Below, piece by piece: positions 18,267-26,224 of a DNA stretch of 64,000 nt. This DNA is from Echinicola arenosa (GTDB lineage: Bacteria > Bacteroidota > Bacteroidia > Cytophagales > Cyclobacteriaceae), in assembly GCF_014841125.1 (NCBI RefSeq), contig NZ_JACYTQ010000009.1, positions 1 through 64,000 of the forward strand. The letters run 5' to 3'. Positions within the stretch are counted from its first letter, which is position 1. Each line of letters begins with the position of its first letter. The position numbers were made by a program, and so were the translations under genes. The notes under the pieces were generated by a model. The model searched no databases and was not told the DNA's origin. It saw nothing but the letters and a program-made list of their open reading frames with translations.

Positions 18267-18342
18267 TTCCTGTCTGCACCGACCAAAGTTCAGGACAGGA
18301 ACATTTGCGGCAGGTAGCATTCTCCCCAGAATCCTATCTGCC
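18267..18342. promoter_or_regulatory. Paired stem-loops between fecR-like and susC-like genes
   Basis: An 8-bp stem lies at 18267-18274/18294-18301. A 15-bp stem with one wobble and one mismatch and a CCCC loop lies at 18309-18323/18328-18342. They fill the gap between the FecR stop and the SusC start on the minus strand. There is no U-tract. They may be a transcript-processing or attenuation element that separates low-level sigma/FecR expression from high SusCD expression, or a repeat. Confidence 0.45.
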
Positions 18343-18388
18343 TCTTTGCTAGCTCGAATTGGGATTTTTCATGTTAGTTAGGGTTAGG

Positions 18389-19450
18389 TTATTTTTGGAT
18401 TAAATCAACTTTTTTACCGTTGATGTTATAGTCTATATTGAGGGTTCTCTTGATACCTTTGAGGACATTTTCCAAGGATTCATTATGGTATTCGCCACTG
18501 TAGGCCCAATTGTCCTTGATCTTTGGGTCACACTGCACCTCCACCCCATACCAGTCACTGATCTTTTGGATAATCTCTGTTTTGTTACTGTTTTTGAACA
18601 GCAGAATTTTATCTTTCCACCCGATTATTTCTGTGGTATCAAAACTGGTAAGGGATACTTCTCCTTTTTCATTGATCTTGAGCATCTCCATAGGTTTGAG
18701 GATTACTTGATTGCCCAATTCATCTTTGACTTTCACCTTACCTGAAACCAATGCCACCGACAGCTTTCCTTCTTGCCGTTTTTCTACGTTGAAGGTTGTT
18801 CCCATGACTTCTACCTGAGTTTTGCCCAAATCCACCAAAAAAGGTCTACCATCCTTTTGCACATCAAAAAAAGCTTCTCCTTCCAACTTGACAAGCCTAA
18901 GACTATCTGGGAATTTTTCTAAAAATGTGAGCTTACTGTTGGAATTGAGGTTGACCACCGTGCCATCTCCCATTTTAATCGTTGACTTAATCCCAGCAGG
19001 ATTCTCCCTTACTTCCCACTTTTGGGGGGCTAATTCTACAGGTTCTTTCACTACATAGGTATCTAAGATAATCCAAGCGCAAAAAATAAGTAAGATGGCC
19101 GCTGCTATCTTATGAAAGCCAAAAATTGTCCCCCATATTGAAGTAGGATGAGAGGACTTTTCATTCCCCTTCCCTTCAGAAACTGGTTCTGATTTGAGCA
19201 CATTTTCAAAAATCTCCACATAGGCCTTGTTGGATAGTTCGGGCTTATTCTTGTAAGTCATGGACCTTATGATAGTGGCCGCCTGCATGACGGTTTCGCT
19301 TTTGTCTACATTCTCTGTTATCCACCTTTCCCAAAAATGATTACTGTTGCCATTGGGGTTTTTCACCCAGGAAATGAAGTATCCATCACCCAAAAAGTCT
19401 TCCAACTCGTAGTCCTTATACTTCAATATGTATTTTTGTTTGTTATCCAT
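18389..19450 (-). CDS. FecR-family anti-sigma factor
   Basis: Inner-membrane anti-sigma factor of 353 aa. The cytoplasmic N-terminal part (about 1-104) would hold the ECF sigma factor. One membrane helix lies at about 106-130 (KIAAAILLIFCAWIIL). The periplasmic FecR domain follows (about 145-250, with GDGTVVNLNSNSKLTF, LEGEAFFDVQKD and VEVMGTTFNV). The C-terminal DUF4974/STN-like domain (about 280-350) has ISDWYGVEV. It should contact the STN domain of the SusC-like receptor across the periplasm and release the sigma factor when ligand binds. The start lies 9 bases after the sigma-factor stop. Confidence 0.93.
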   Translation of the reverse strand: MDNKQKYILKYKDYELEDFLGDGYFISWVKNPNGNSNHFWERWITENVDKSETVMQAATIIRSMTYKNKPELSNKAYVEIFENVLKSEPVSEGKGNEKSSHPTSIWGTIFGFHKIAAAILLIFCAWIILDTYVVKEPVELAPQKWEVRENPAGIKSTIKMGDGTVVNLNSNSKLTFLEKFPDSLRLVKLEGEAFFDVQKDGRPFLVDLGKTQVEVMGTTFNVEKRQEGKLSVALVSGKVKVKDELGNQVILKPMEMLKINEKGEVSLTSFDTTEIIGWKDKILLFKNSNKTEIIQKISDWYGVEVQCDPKIKDNWAYSGEYHNESLENVLKGIKRTLNIDYNINGKKVDLIQK

Positions 19451-19459
19451 GGGACTGCA

Positions 19460-20080
19460 TTATGATGGATTAATGACCTCTTTTAAACTTGCCAAAGCCC
19501 TATACACCAATTTTCTGGCTGACTTGACTTCACTAAAGCCCATTATATCGGCAATTTCACTATAACTCATTTCCTCTTCATAAAGTAAAATAAGTGCCTG
19601 TCGCTGTCTGCTTGTAAGTTGGTCTAGTGCCTGATTGATCATCATTCGTTTCTGCTCTTGGGACTCTGACTCAATCATGATGGTTTCGGGAGAAAGCGCG
19701 ATGCTAAATGCCTTCTTGTACTGGTATTCATTTGTATCCACCAATACGCCTCTTTCTTTGAGTCTCTTGATAATTTCATATTGAATACACTTGAACAAAT
19801 AAGATTTGATACTTTTTACTTGCCCAAGATTTTCCCTTTTTTTGCGCAGGTAGATAAATACATTCTGCATACAATCTTCTACCAAATGGGAATCACCACA
19901 AAACTGAAATCCGTAAGAAAAAAGATCTGAAGCGAAGTTTTTATAGATATAGCTAAAAGTTGCTTCGTTCCCTAAACAAAAAGATTCCCATACCGACTCA
20001 TCTGGCATGTCTTGATATTCCTTTTCGGAATACCTCCTTTGGGAGGCAGCGGTTATTTTAGGTGACTTTAAGGGCTTCAT
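19460..20080 (-). CDS. ECF-type RNA polymerase sigma-70 factor
   Basis: Extracytoplasmic-function sigma factor of 206 aa. Region 2 covers about 40-100 (YGFQFCGDSHLVEDCMQNVF is the region 2.2-like core) and region 4 about 150-200 (LTSRQRQALILLY, then the helix-turn-helix YSEIADIMGFSEVKSARKLV). The 35-residue N-terminal extension, with PDESVWESF, is longer than in many ECF factors. It is the first gene of the polysaccharide-utilisation locus and probably directs transcription of the susC operon. Its own promoter was not recognised in the 360-base gap upstream. Confidence 0.93.
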   Translation of the reverse strand: MKPLKSPKITAASQRRYSEKEYQDMPDESVWESFCLGNEATFSYIYKNFASDLFSYGFQFCGDSHLVEDCMQNVFIYLRKKRENLGQVKSIKSYLFKCIQYEIIKRLKERGVLVDTNEYQYKKAFSIALSPETIMIESESQEQKRMMINQALDQLTSRQRQALILLYEEEMSYSEIADIMGFSEVKSARKLVYRALASLKEVINPS

Positions 20081-20439
20081 GTCAATGATAATTCGGCAGT
20101 TTTGCCAATTTGTAGTATAAAGAGATAGAATTTAAGCAAAATGACCCCATGAATTTTATAAAAAATAGCTGACACTAAAATTTTTACATTGTTTAAATCT
20201 ATTTCTTATATAATTTAACGATTTAGCAATAATAAAAACCTATCATTAGCAGAAATGCAACAAATTATTCACTTGAATTTTTTGACATAAAAAAAGGAAG
20301 CACAATAGGCTTCCTTTAATCATTATTCCATCTTTCGTCTATCTAAATTGAATTCACAGTAAAGTTTTAAACTTTACAAATGAATGGAATAATTATTTTT
20401 ATAAAATATTGGAAAAGCTGTAGTATTTTTTGACGATAG
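20081..20439. other. Gap between sigma gene and Wzi gene, with nested inverted repeats
   Basis: No gene. The sigma-gene-proximal half is AT-rich and should hold its promoter. The other half is the 3' region of the Wzi gene (minus strand). It contains a 10-bp inverted repeat (20322-20331/20384-20393) that encloses a perfect 19-base palindrome (20359-20377), followed by the terminator at 20293-20317. Confidence 0.5.
20287..20317 (-). terminator. Rho-independent terminator of the lipoprotein-wzi unit
   Basis: A perfect 9-bp stem (20293-20301/20309-20317) with a 7-base loop is followed, on the minus strand, by a run of T. It lies about 120 bases after the Wzi stop and insulates the exopolysaccharide region from the sigma-factor gene. 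Confidence 0.75.
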
Positions 20440-22134
20440 TTATTTCAATAAATAAACTAAACTGAAACTCCCTACAAAGGTGTTCTTGTCCAAGCCCGGT
20501 ACCCAATATTGATCTGGATCATTTTCCAAATACCATTTATAATTATAGGTCTTGACATATTGGGCTTTCGTGGAAATAAGAAATCTATACCATTTAAAAT
20601 CGGCGGCCAAAGCCGGGGCATAGTCCACATATTTTCTCCTCCAATCTTTGATCTCTTCAAATCGCTTGTAATAAAAATCATTATTATAAACGATTCGCTC
20701 AATTTGCAAACCGAATTTTGTAAAATTCTTAACCCAACTTAACTCCGCAAAAATCACATTGCTGCCTGGTCCATTCCCAGCTCCCAAAACTTGCCCCATA
20801 TGGGTATATCCATGTCTCACATACGGATGTGTATACCAGCTGTTTTTTGACAAGATGGTTTCGTGTACTGTCTGGCCTGTTTGGGTAATTTCAAAGTTTA
20901 CACCCAAAAAAGTATCTTCTTGTTTTAATGGAATGTAATTGCTAAATCCTAAAGTATAAGCACGATTTTCATCAGGATAAACCAAAAAGTCCATCAGTTT
21001 TTTACTATTTCCGTTTGAGCCGTATTCTCCATAAAATTCAAACAATCCACCATGGCTCATCCATCTAAAATACCCTGAATTGAGCTGGTTTCTTTGGTTG
21101 GCTTCTGGATCCACGACTCCTTTATCTCTTTTTTTTCCATTGAAAATAGGAAGATAGTCATCAAAGCTGTCCATGTCATTGTGATACATCTGAGATACAC
21201 TACTATAACCTACCGATAGACCTGGCAACCATTTGGGTTGATAGCTGATGGTGATTCCGGCCAAATATCGCCAATCCATGTCTCTTTTAGGGATATAAAG
21301 GGGTGTTTGTCTGTAAACATAATCTGCGCCTGGTGGTGGATAGCCAGAGTTTTTTAATTTTCCTACAATAATTTGCCCTTCAAAATACCCCAAGTTAGTT
21401 TTTACAGCTTTTCTGGTTTCAAAACTGGCATGAAGAAAACCGGGTGCATTATTGCTCATTAAAAGGGAGTTCCTTCTTCCTGGCCCCCACCAAATATTTT
21501 CGGTGGAAAGTCCTAATGAAAATGAACGGTAATTGTATTTCAGGTGGGACTGGCCCAATAAAAATTCCACATAGGCATAGTCTCCATACCTTTCCACAAT
21601 ATCAGAGAAGTTGAGCCATTCATAATATTCATCCCAAGTACTTCCCCAATGCTCCATGGGAAATCCCTGAAAAGGTAGATTTTGGGCGGTGACCATTTCA
21701 GGCTGGAACTGCAAGCTCCATCTGCCATATTTCACATAGATTCCCGCACTTAGTAGAACCTGTAACCCCGTATTAGGAATCAATGCACCATTATTGGCAC
21801 CAAAGGCATAATCAGAATTGTACTGGCTCTTGAACATCTCAGGAAGCATCTTAAAACTCCCCTTACTTTTGGCAAAATACTGGTTTCCTTCTTCTCCGTA
21901 AAGCTCCTTATAGAGACTGGAACTTTCACCTTCTTCATCCTTCAAATCTTCCATACTAGGTGTCAAAGGTCTAATATTAAAAGAATAATTGGGATTAAAT
22001 TTACCGATCAGTTGCTGCCGTCTTAAATAGTCATGCAAAAAGGGAGCGTTCAAATTGGTGGTCTGTGCAAATACATCAACTTTGACAAAGATGCAAAAAA
22101 GAGATAATACCAAGATTTTTTTAAAAACAAACAT
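20440..22134 (-). CDS. Wzi-like capsule assembly outer-membrane protein (copy 1)
   Basis: Predicted outer-membrane beta-barrel of 564 aa of the capsule-assembly Wzi family, which holds exported polysaccharide at the cell surface. The ATG at 22134 gives a clear signal peptide (MFVFKKILVLSLFCIFVKVDVFAQ region). The longer frame to 22203 would overlap the preceding gene and is rejected. Family marks seen are LRRQQL near the N-terminus, STENIWWGPG in the middle, YLAGITISYQPKWLPGLSVG, and many alternating aromatic strands. A paralogue lies at 52910-54634 with the same landmarks. It shares a transcript with the upstream lipoprotein gene (29-base gap) and is followed by a strong terminator. Confidence 0.85.
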   Translation of the reverse strand: MFVFKKILVLSLFCIFVKVDVFAQTTNLNAPFLHDYLRRQQLIGKFNPNYSFNIRPLTPSMEDLKDEEGESSSLYKELYGEEGNQYFAKSKGSFKMLPEMFKSQYNSDYAFGANNGALIPNTGLQVLLSAGIYVKYGRWSLQFQPEMVTAQNLPFQGFPMEHWGSTWDEYYEWLNFSDIVERYGDYAYVEFLLGQSHLKYNYRSFSLGLSTENIWWGPGRRNSLLMSNNAPGFLHASFETRKAVKTNLGYFEGQIIVGKLKNSGYPPPGADYVYRQTPLYIPKRDMDWRYLAGITISYQPKWLPGLSVGYSSVSQMYHNDMDSFDDYLPIFNGKKRDKGVVDPEANQRNQLNSGYFRWMSHGGLFEFYGEYGSNGNSKKLMDFLVYPDENRAYTLGFSNYIPLKQEDTFLGVNFEITQTGQTVHETILSKNSWYTHPYVRHGYTHMGQVLGAGNGPGSNVIFAELSWVKNFTKFGLQIERIVYNNDFYYKRFEEIKDWRRKYVDYAPALAADFKWYRFLISTKAQYVKTYNYKWYLENDPDQYWVPGLDKNTFVGSFSLVYLLK

Positions 22135-22163
22135 AATGGTTGGTTTGGTCTTGATCAATTGCT

Positions 22164-22826
22164 TTACTCTACTATGCTGATGGATATCCTTGATATGGAC
22201 CAACTTTCATCACATCGCTGACTGGTTTCCAGATAGTTTTGTACAGTTTGATCTCCACAAACTAAAATCGCACTACCCCCTTTGTGTCTGATGATTTTTG
22301 AAATGCTATATCGGGAAGTCCATCCCAGAGAATCTGCATACTTGCACAGTCCCGGTAATTCGACCTCATCTGCTCCTGTCCTGGGGTCAGTATGTCTGCC
22401 ATAAGCCTCAGGGTAGGATTGGCTCAAGCAATAGGTGGAAACACAGGGTTGGTTGGAAAAAGTAGCATGAAGTGCTGTTTGATTATCCAAATTAAAATAC
22501 CAAATATCAGGTCCACTTATTATATCAGCATTGCCGTCCCAGGAGTCATGCAAAAGAAGTTCTATATCAACCTTAAGGCTTTTATGAGCCGGAAGATCGT
22601 TCAGGGTCAACATTATTTCCTCATTATTATAATTTCCAAGTACCATTTTATCATTAAATTCCCTCAGCCTTCCATTTCTAATATTTTTTAGGTTCTCCTG
22701 AGAAAAATCATTTTCATAAATCAATACTTCTCCAAGACCTTCATCTTGCTGGCAGGCATGTAATATAGCCCCCACCAGTGTCAAGGCAATAAATTTCAAT
22801 AAAGACTTTGCGTCCAAAATAAACAT
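22164..22826 (-). CDS. Putative lipoprotein of unknown function next to Wzi
   Basis: 220 aa, family not recognised. The N-terminus is a lipoprotein signal (FIALTLVGAILHACQQ, cysteine at about 25). The rest looks like a secreted beta-sandwich: YENDFSQENLKNIRN, then LKVDIELLLHDSWDGNADI, the last part resembling DSWDG motifs of calcium-binding jelly-roll domains. Six cysteines in the mature part (PCVSTYC, GLCKY, LVCGD, RCDES) could form disulfides, so export is likely. It lies directly upstream of wzi copy 1 and probably shares its transcript. A role as a surface partner in polysaccharide retention is inference from position only. Confidence 0.7.
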   Translation of the reverse strand: MFILDAKSLLKFIALTLVGAILHACQQDEGLGEVLIYENDFSQENLKNIRNGRLREFNDKMVLGNYNNEEIMLTLNDLPAHKSLKVDIELLLHDSWDGNADIISGPDIWYFNLDNQTALHATFSNQPCVSTYCLSQSYPEAYGRHTDPRTGADEVELPGLCKYADSLGWTSRYSISKIIRHKGGSAILVCGDQTVQNYLETSQRCDESWSISRISISIVE

Positions 22827-22890
22827 ATGATTTTGTTACTTAAATAATGTTGTATAAGTCTTAGTAGGCTTGTACGTGGAAGTAAGGCAA

Positions 22891-22920
22891 CCTCACCTGA
22901 CCAACTACAAACAGGTGAGG
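22891..22920. terminator. 9-bp stem-loop between DUF4301 and lipoprotein genes
   Basis: CCTCACCTG (22891-22899) and CAGGTGAGG (22912-22920) pair perfectly around a 12-base loop, about 100 bases after the DUF4301 stop on the minus strand. No T-run follows, so its use as a terminator is uncertain. Confidence 0.4.
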
Positions 22921-23021
22921 GTAGCATTTTACAGACTCCACCACATATTGATAAAATGCCATAATTACGCCTTATCCATGAACTTTTTAGGATTAACTCT
23001 TGAGTGGACATGTGTCTTTCC

Positions 23022-24527
23022 CTAAAGGTTTTGGTGTTGTTCCCTCAAAAGATCATTGATAATCTTCACTGGATTAAAGGTTTCCAGTGGAACTTCTACA
23101 AAAAGCGTATTCCAATCTGACATGGCCCCATTCCATAGCCCTGGGAGCTCCAAAGCCTTCAGTGATTTTCCACTTTTTGACTTCTCACTGATGAGACCTG
23201 TTTCTGGGTCAGAAAAATCAGCCAATTGATAGTTCTTTCCATTTGGTTTTTTAATGGAACAGACCAAGTCCACAGGGTTAAAGTGCGTGCTTTCGGTCAG
23301 CAATGCCTTTTGATGCAATGGATTGATCTGTGCTTTTTCCACAATCTGAAGCGAAACAGATCCATCCTTATCTTTTGCCCAAAATGGTCCGCCACCTGGT
23401 TCGCCCGTGTTCCTCACCATGCCACATACCCTAATAGGTCTCTCCAACTTTAGTGTCAAGAATCTTTCTTTTTCTAATTCAGAAAGGTGGTCATAAGTCT
23501 CAGGAAAACTGATCCCCAGTTTATTTTTAAGAAATAACTCCACCTCTTTCTTGATTCCTTCTTGACCTGCCTTGAGACGATATATCAGATCAAAAATTTC
23601 TGACTGCGTCTGAAGCAAGAGCCCGCCCATGGCCATTTTGTATTTTTTGGTCATTTCTACAGACTTTGCCCCTCCTACATTATCTATGTTTTTGATAAAA
23701 ATCAGGTCAGCATCCATTTCTTCAAGATTATCTAACAGAGCTCCATGCCCACCCGGACGAAACAATACACTTCCATCATTATCCAAAAAAGGCTGATTGT
23801 CCATGTCAACCGCCAAGGTATCTGTCGAAGATTTCTGTTGGGAAAAAGTAACTTCAAACTTTACCTTAAACTTACTTTCCAGAACTTCACTTACTTTTCC
23901 AGTTTCCAAGATAAAGCCCTCTAAATGTTCTTCTGAAACCGTAAAATGAAGTCGCACTATACCTTCCTTTCCTATGCCATATTTAATACCCTCTATAAAG
24001 TGTTCATGGACTGGTGTACGCTCATGGTCTTCATATCTGTGAAACTTTAAAAGCCCTTTCGGCAATTGCCCATAGTCCAGTCCTTCTGGATGAAGCACAT
24101 GCGATATGATCAACTTAAAATCCTTTTCCTGTAAGGCCAGGTCAACAAAACTTCCTACTTTTCTTAGGCTGATATCCAAATCACTATAAAACGGAAACTT
24201 CTTGATGTTTTGGATAAATTCCTCCGCTATCGGATAAGAAAACAGGTAGCCATTGCTTTCCAAAAACTCATATAGCTTTTTAAACATTCGGGAGGCAGCC
24301 CCACTGGCAGGCACAAACTTCGCCACCTTCAGTGCCTCTTTGGAGTGGCAGTACAGTCTTGAAAATTCATCAAGTTCCTTTTCATTAAGCTTCAGTATTC
24401 CATCATTGACTTGCGCAGGGCGCACGATCGGTAAAAAAGGAAAACCTTTCTCGAATCGGCTTAATTGTTCATTTACTTCACCCATGGATTTCCCTTGAAA
24501 AGAAATCTTTTCCTCTAATTTCTCCAT
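23022..24527 (-). CDS. DUF4301-family protein
   Basis: Cytoplasmic-looking protein of 501 aa from the ATG at 24527; a TTG two codons upstream opens the longest frame. I recognise it as DUF4301, a Bacteroidota family without an assigned function. Conserved-looking blocks are PASGAASRMFK (about 54-64), LPKGLLKFHRYE, FRPGGHGALLDNL and DADLIFIKNIDNV. The glycine-rich PASGAASRM and the RPGGHGALL block recall nucleotide-sugar-binding folds, but no catalytic signature of a known nucleotidyltransferase is evident. It is a single-gene unit bounded by hairpins inside the exopolysaccharide region, so a link to sugar-nucleotide metabolism is possible but unproven. Confidence 0.75.
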   Translation of the reverse strand: MEKLEEKISFQGKSMGEVNEQLSRFEKGFPFLPIVRPAQVNDGILKLNEKELDEFSRLYCHSKEALKVAKFVPASGAASRMFKKLYEFLESNGYLFSYPIAEEFIQNIKKFPFYSDLDISLRKVGSFVDLALQEKDFKLIISHVLHPEGLDYGQLPKGLLKFHRYEDHERTPVHEHFIEGIKYGIGKEGIVRLHFTVSEEHLEGFILETGKVSEVLESKFKVKFEVTFSQQKSSTDTLAVDMDNQPFLDNDGSVLFRPGGHGALLDNLEEMDADLIFIKNIDNVGGAKSVEMTKKYKMAMGGLLLQTQSEIFDLIYRLKAGQEGIKKEVELFLKNKLGISFPETYDHLSELEKERFLTLKLERPIRVCGMVRNTGEPGGGPFWAKDKDGSVSLQIVEKAQINPLHQKALLTESTHFNPVDLVCSIKKPNGKNYQLADFSDPETGLISEKSKSGKSLKALELPGLWNGAMSDWNTLFVEVPLETFNPVKIINDLLREQHQNL

Positions 24528-24619
24528 AGTCAAATTTTATGTGTCGTTAGTTTATTTATGCGTTTCTCTGGACTTAAAAAATACATTCTGTGTTTGGTCC
24601 ATCAAAAAACAAGCTTATC

Positions 24620-24654
24620 GAGGAGAATCAGTATTTTCCCTTTTGATTCTCCTC
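24620..24654 (-). terminator. Terminator after UDP-glucose dehydrogenase
   Basis: An 11-bp perfect stem (24620-24630/24644-24654) with a 13-base loop begins 33 bases after the stop codon at 24688 (minus strand). A run of six T follows about nine bases after the stem. It probably ends the long exopolysaccharide transcript that began upstream of uxs. Confidence 0.65.
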
Positions 24655-24687
24655 TGATATTGCAGTCTAGAGAGTTTATCAAAACAA

Positions 24688-26085
24688 TCATGCAGTTCCA
24701 ATGGTATAAACTCTAAAACCAATATCTTTTAGTTTCTCTTTATCTAAAATACTTCTCCCATCAAATACTTGAGCTGGTTTAAGCATATTATCATAGATTT
24801 TCTGCCAATCATAATCCACAAACTCATCCCACTCTGTCAAAACAGCGATAGCATGTGCTCCCTTACACGCTTCATAGGGACAGGGTTCCGATTTCATTAG
24901 TTTTCTGTTGTCCACCTTATTTCTGGTGTTCAAATAGTCAATATCCGCATACATCTGTTCCTCTCTAACCTTAGGGTCAAAAACAGTAATTTTGGCATCC
25001 TCACTCAATAAATGGTCCGCCACATAAATGGCAGCAGATTCACGGGTATCATTGGTATCCTTCTTAAAGGCCCAACCCAAAAAGGCTATTTTCTTCCCAC
25101 TTACCGTGTTGTAAAGTGATTTGATAATGTTTTTTGCAAAACGCCCTTTCTGGTGGTCATTCATTTTGATAACCTGCTCCCAATAATCAGCCACATCTTT
25201 CAATCCATAAGTTCTGCAGATATATACCAGGTTAAGGATATCCTTTTGGAAACAAGAACCACCAAAGCCCACCGATGCCTTCAGGAATTTGTTACCGATT
25301 CGACTGTCCGTACCGATGGCCCTGGAGACTTCATTGATATTGGCTTCTGTATTTTCACAGAGCTCAGACAAGGCATTAATGGAGGAAACCCTTTGGGCCA
25401 AAAAGGCATTTGCCGTAAGTTTGGAAAGTTCTGATGACCAAACATTGGTCGTCAGGATTTTCTCCCGAGGCACCCATGAATTATAGATCTCCACCAATGC
25501 TTCCATGGCCTCCAAGCCTTCCTCCGTGGACGTATCACCTCCAATCAATACGCGGTCAGGAGCCATCAAATCTTCTATGGCTGTTCCCTCAGCCAAGAAC
25601 TCTGGATTGGACAAAATCTGAAACTTTGTTCCATTCCCGGTATTCTCTAAAATATCTCGGATGGCCTCGGCTGTCCTTACGGGTAAGGTTGACTTTTCCA
25701 CCACGATCTTATCGGACTCAGCTGCAGCAGCGATTTGTCTAGCACAAAGCTCTATCCACTTTAGATCAGCGGCTTGTCCTTTTCCTTCCCCATAGGTTTT
25801 TGTCGGGGTATTGACAGAAATAAAGATCATATCAGCCTCTTGGATAGCTCCCTCTACATTCGTGCAAAAACGCAAGTTTCTCCCCCTTGCTTCCGCAACG
25901 ACCTTATCCAGCCCTGGCTCATATACCGGAAGATTGTTCAGATCTTCATCATTCCAGGCTTTGATTCTCGTTTCATTAATATCCACCACCGTCACGTAGA
26001 CATCGGGACATTTTTGGGCAATAACTGCCATGGTGGGGCCACCTACGTATCCCGCACCAATACAACAGATTTTCTTGATTTTCAT
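24688..26085 (-). CDS. UDP-glucose 6-dehydrogenase
   Basis: Oxidises UDP-glucose to UDP-glucuronate with two NAD+, supplying acidic sugar precursors; 465 aa, cytoplasmic. The N-terminal Rossmann fold has [10 protein letters not shown] (9-18). [12 protein letters not shown] and [12 protein letters not shown] are typical of the family, and the catalytic cysteine is C278 in [10 protein letters not shown]. The length and the [12 protein letters not shown] segment resemble the animal/plant-type enzyme more than the short Ugd of E. coli. Its product feeds the UDP-xylose synthase at 41059 and the UDP-glucuronate 4-epimerase at 50622. It is the last gene before a terminator. Confidence 0.95.
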   Translation of the reverse strand: MKIKKICCIGAGYVGGPTMAVIAQKCPDVYVTVVDINETRIKAWNDEDLNNLPVYEPGLDKVVAEARGRNLRFCTNVEGAIQEADMIFISVNTPTKTYGEGKGQAADLKWIELCARQIAAAAESDKIVVEKSTLPVRTAEAIRDILENTGNGTKFQILSNPEFLAEGTAIEDLMAPDRVLIGGDTSTEEGLEAMEALVEIYNSWVPREKILTTNVWSSELSKLTANAFLAQRVSSINALSELCENTEANINEVSRAIGTDSRIGNKFLKASVGFGGSCFQKDILNLVYICRTYGLKDVADYWEQVIKMNDHQKGRFAKNIIKSLYNTVSGKKIAFLGWAFKKDTNDTRESAAIYVADHLLSEDAKITVFDPKVREEQMYADIDYLNTRNKVDNRKLMKSEPCPYEACKGAHAIAVLTEWDEFVDYDWQKIYDNMLKPAQVFDGRSILDKEKLKDIGFRVYTIGTA

Positions 26086-26224
26086 GTGATTACATTAAAT
26101 TGTTGGTTTAAAACTTTTCTTAAACAATAGCGCTATAAAAACTGCAGGAAATTTCCAGAGGTATCTGGGTTAAAGTATATAAAGGTTAATCGATTTCAAT
26201 TTTGGATGGAGAAAGCAATGTAGT

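Noticed and set aside
22796-23011. 71-codon minus-strand frame upstream of the lipoprotein gene
   Set aside because: It runs through a hairpin and overlaps the lipoprotein's signal peptide in another frame, with no coding character.
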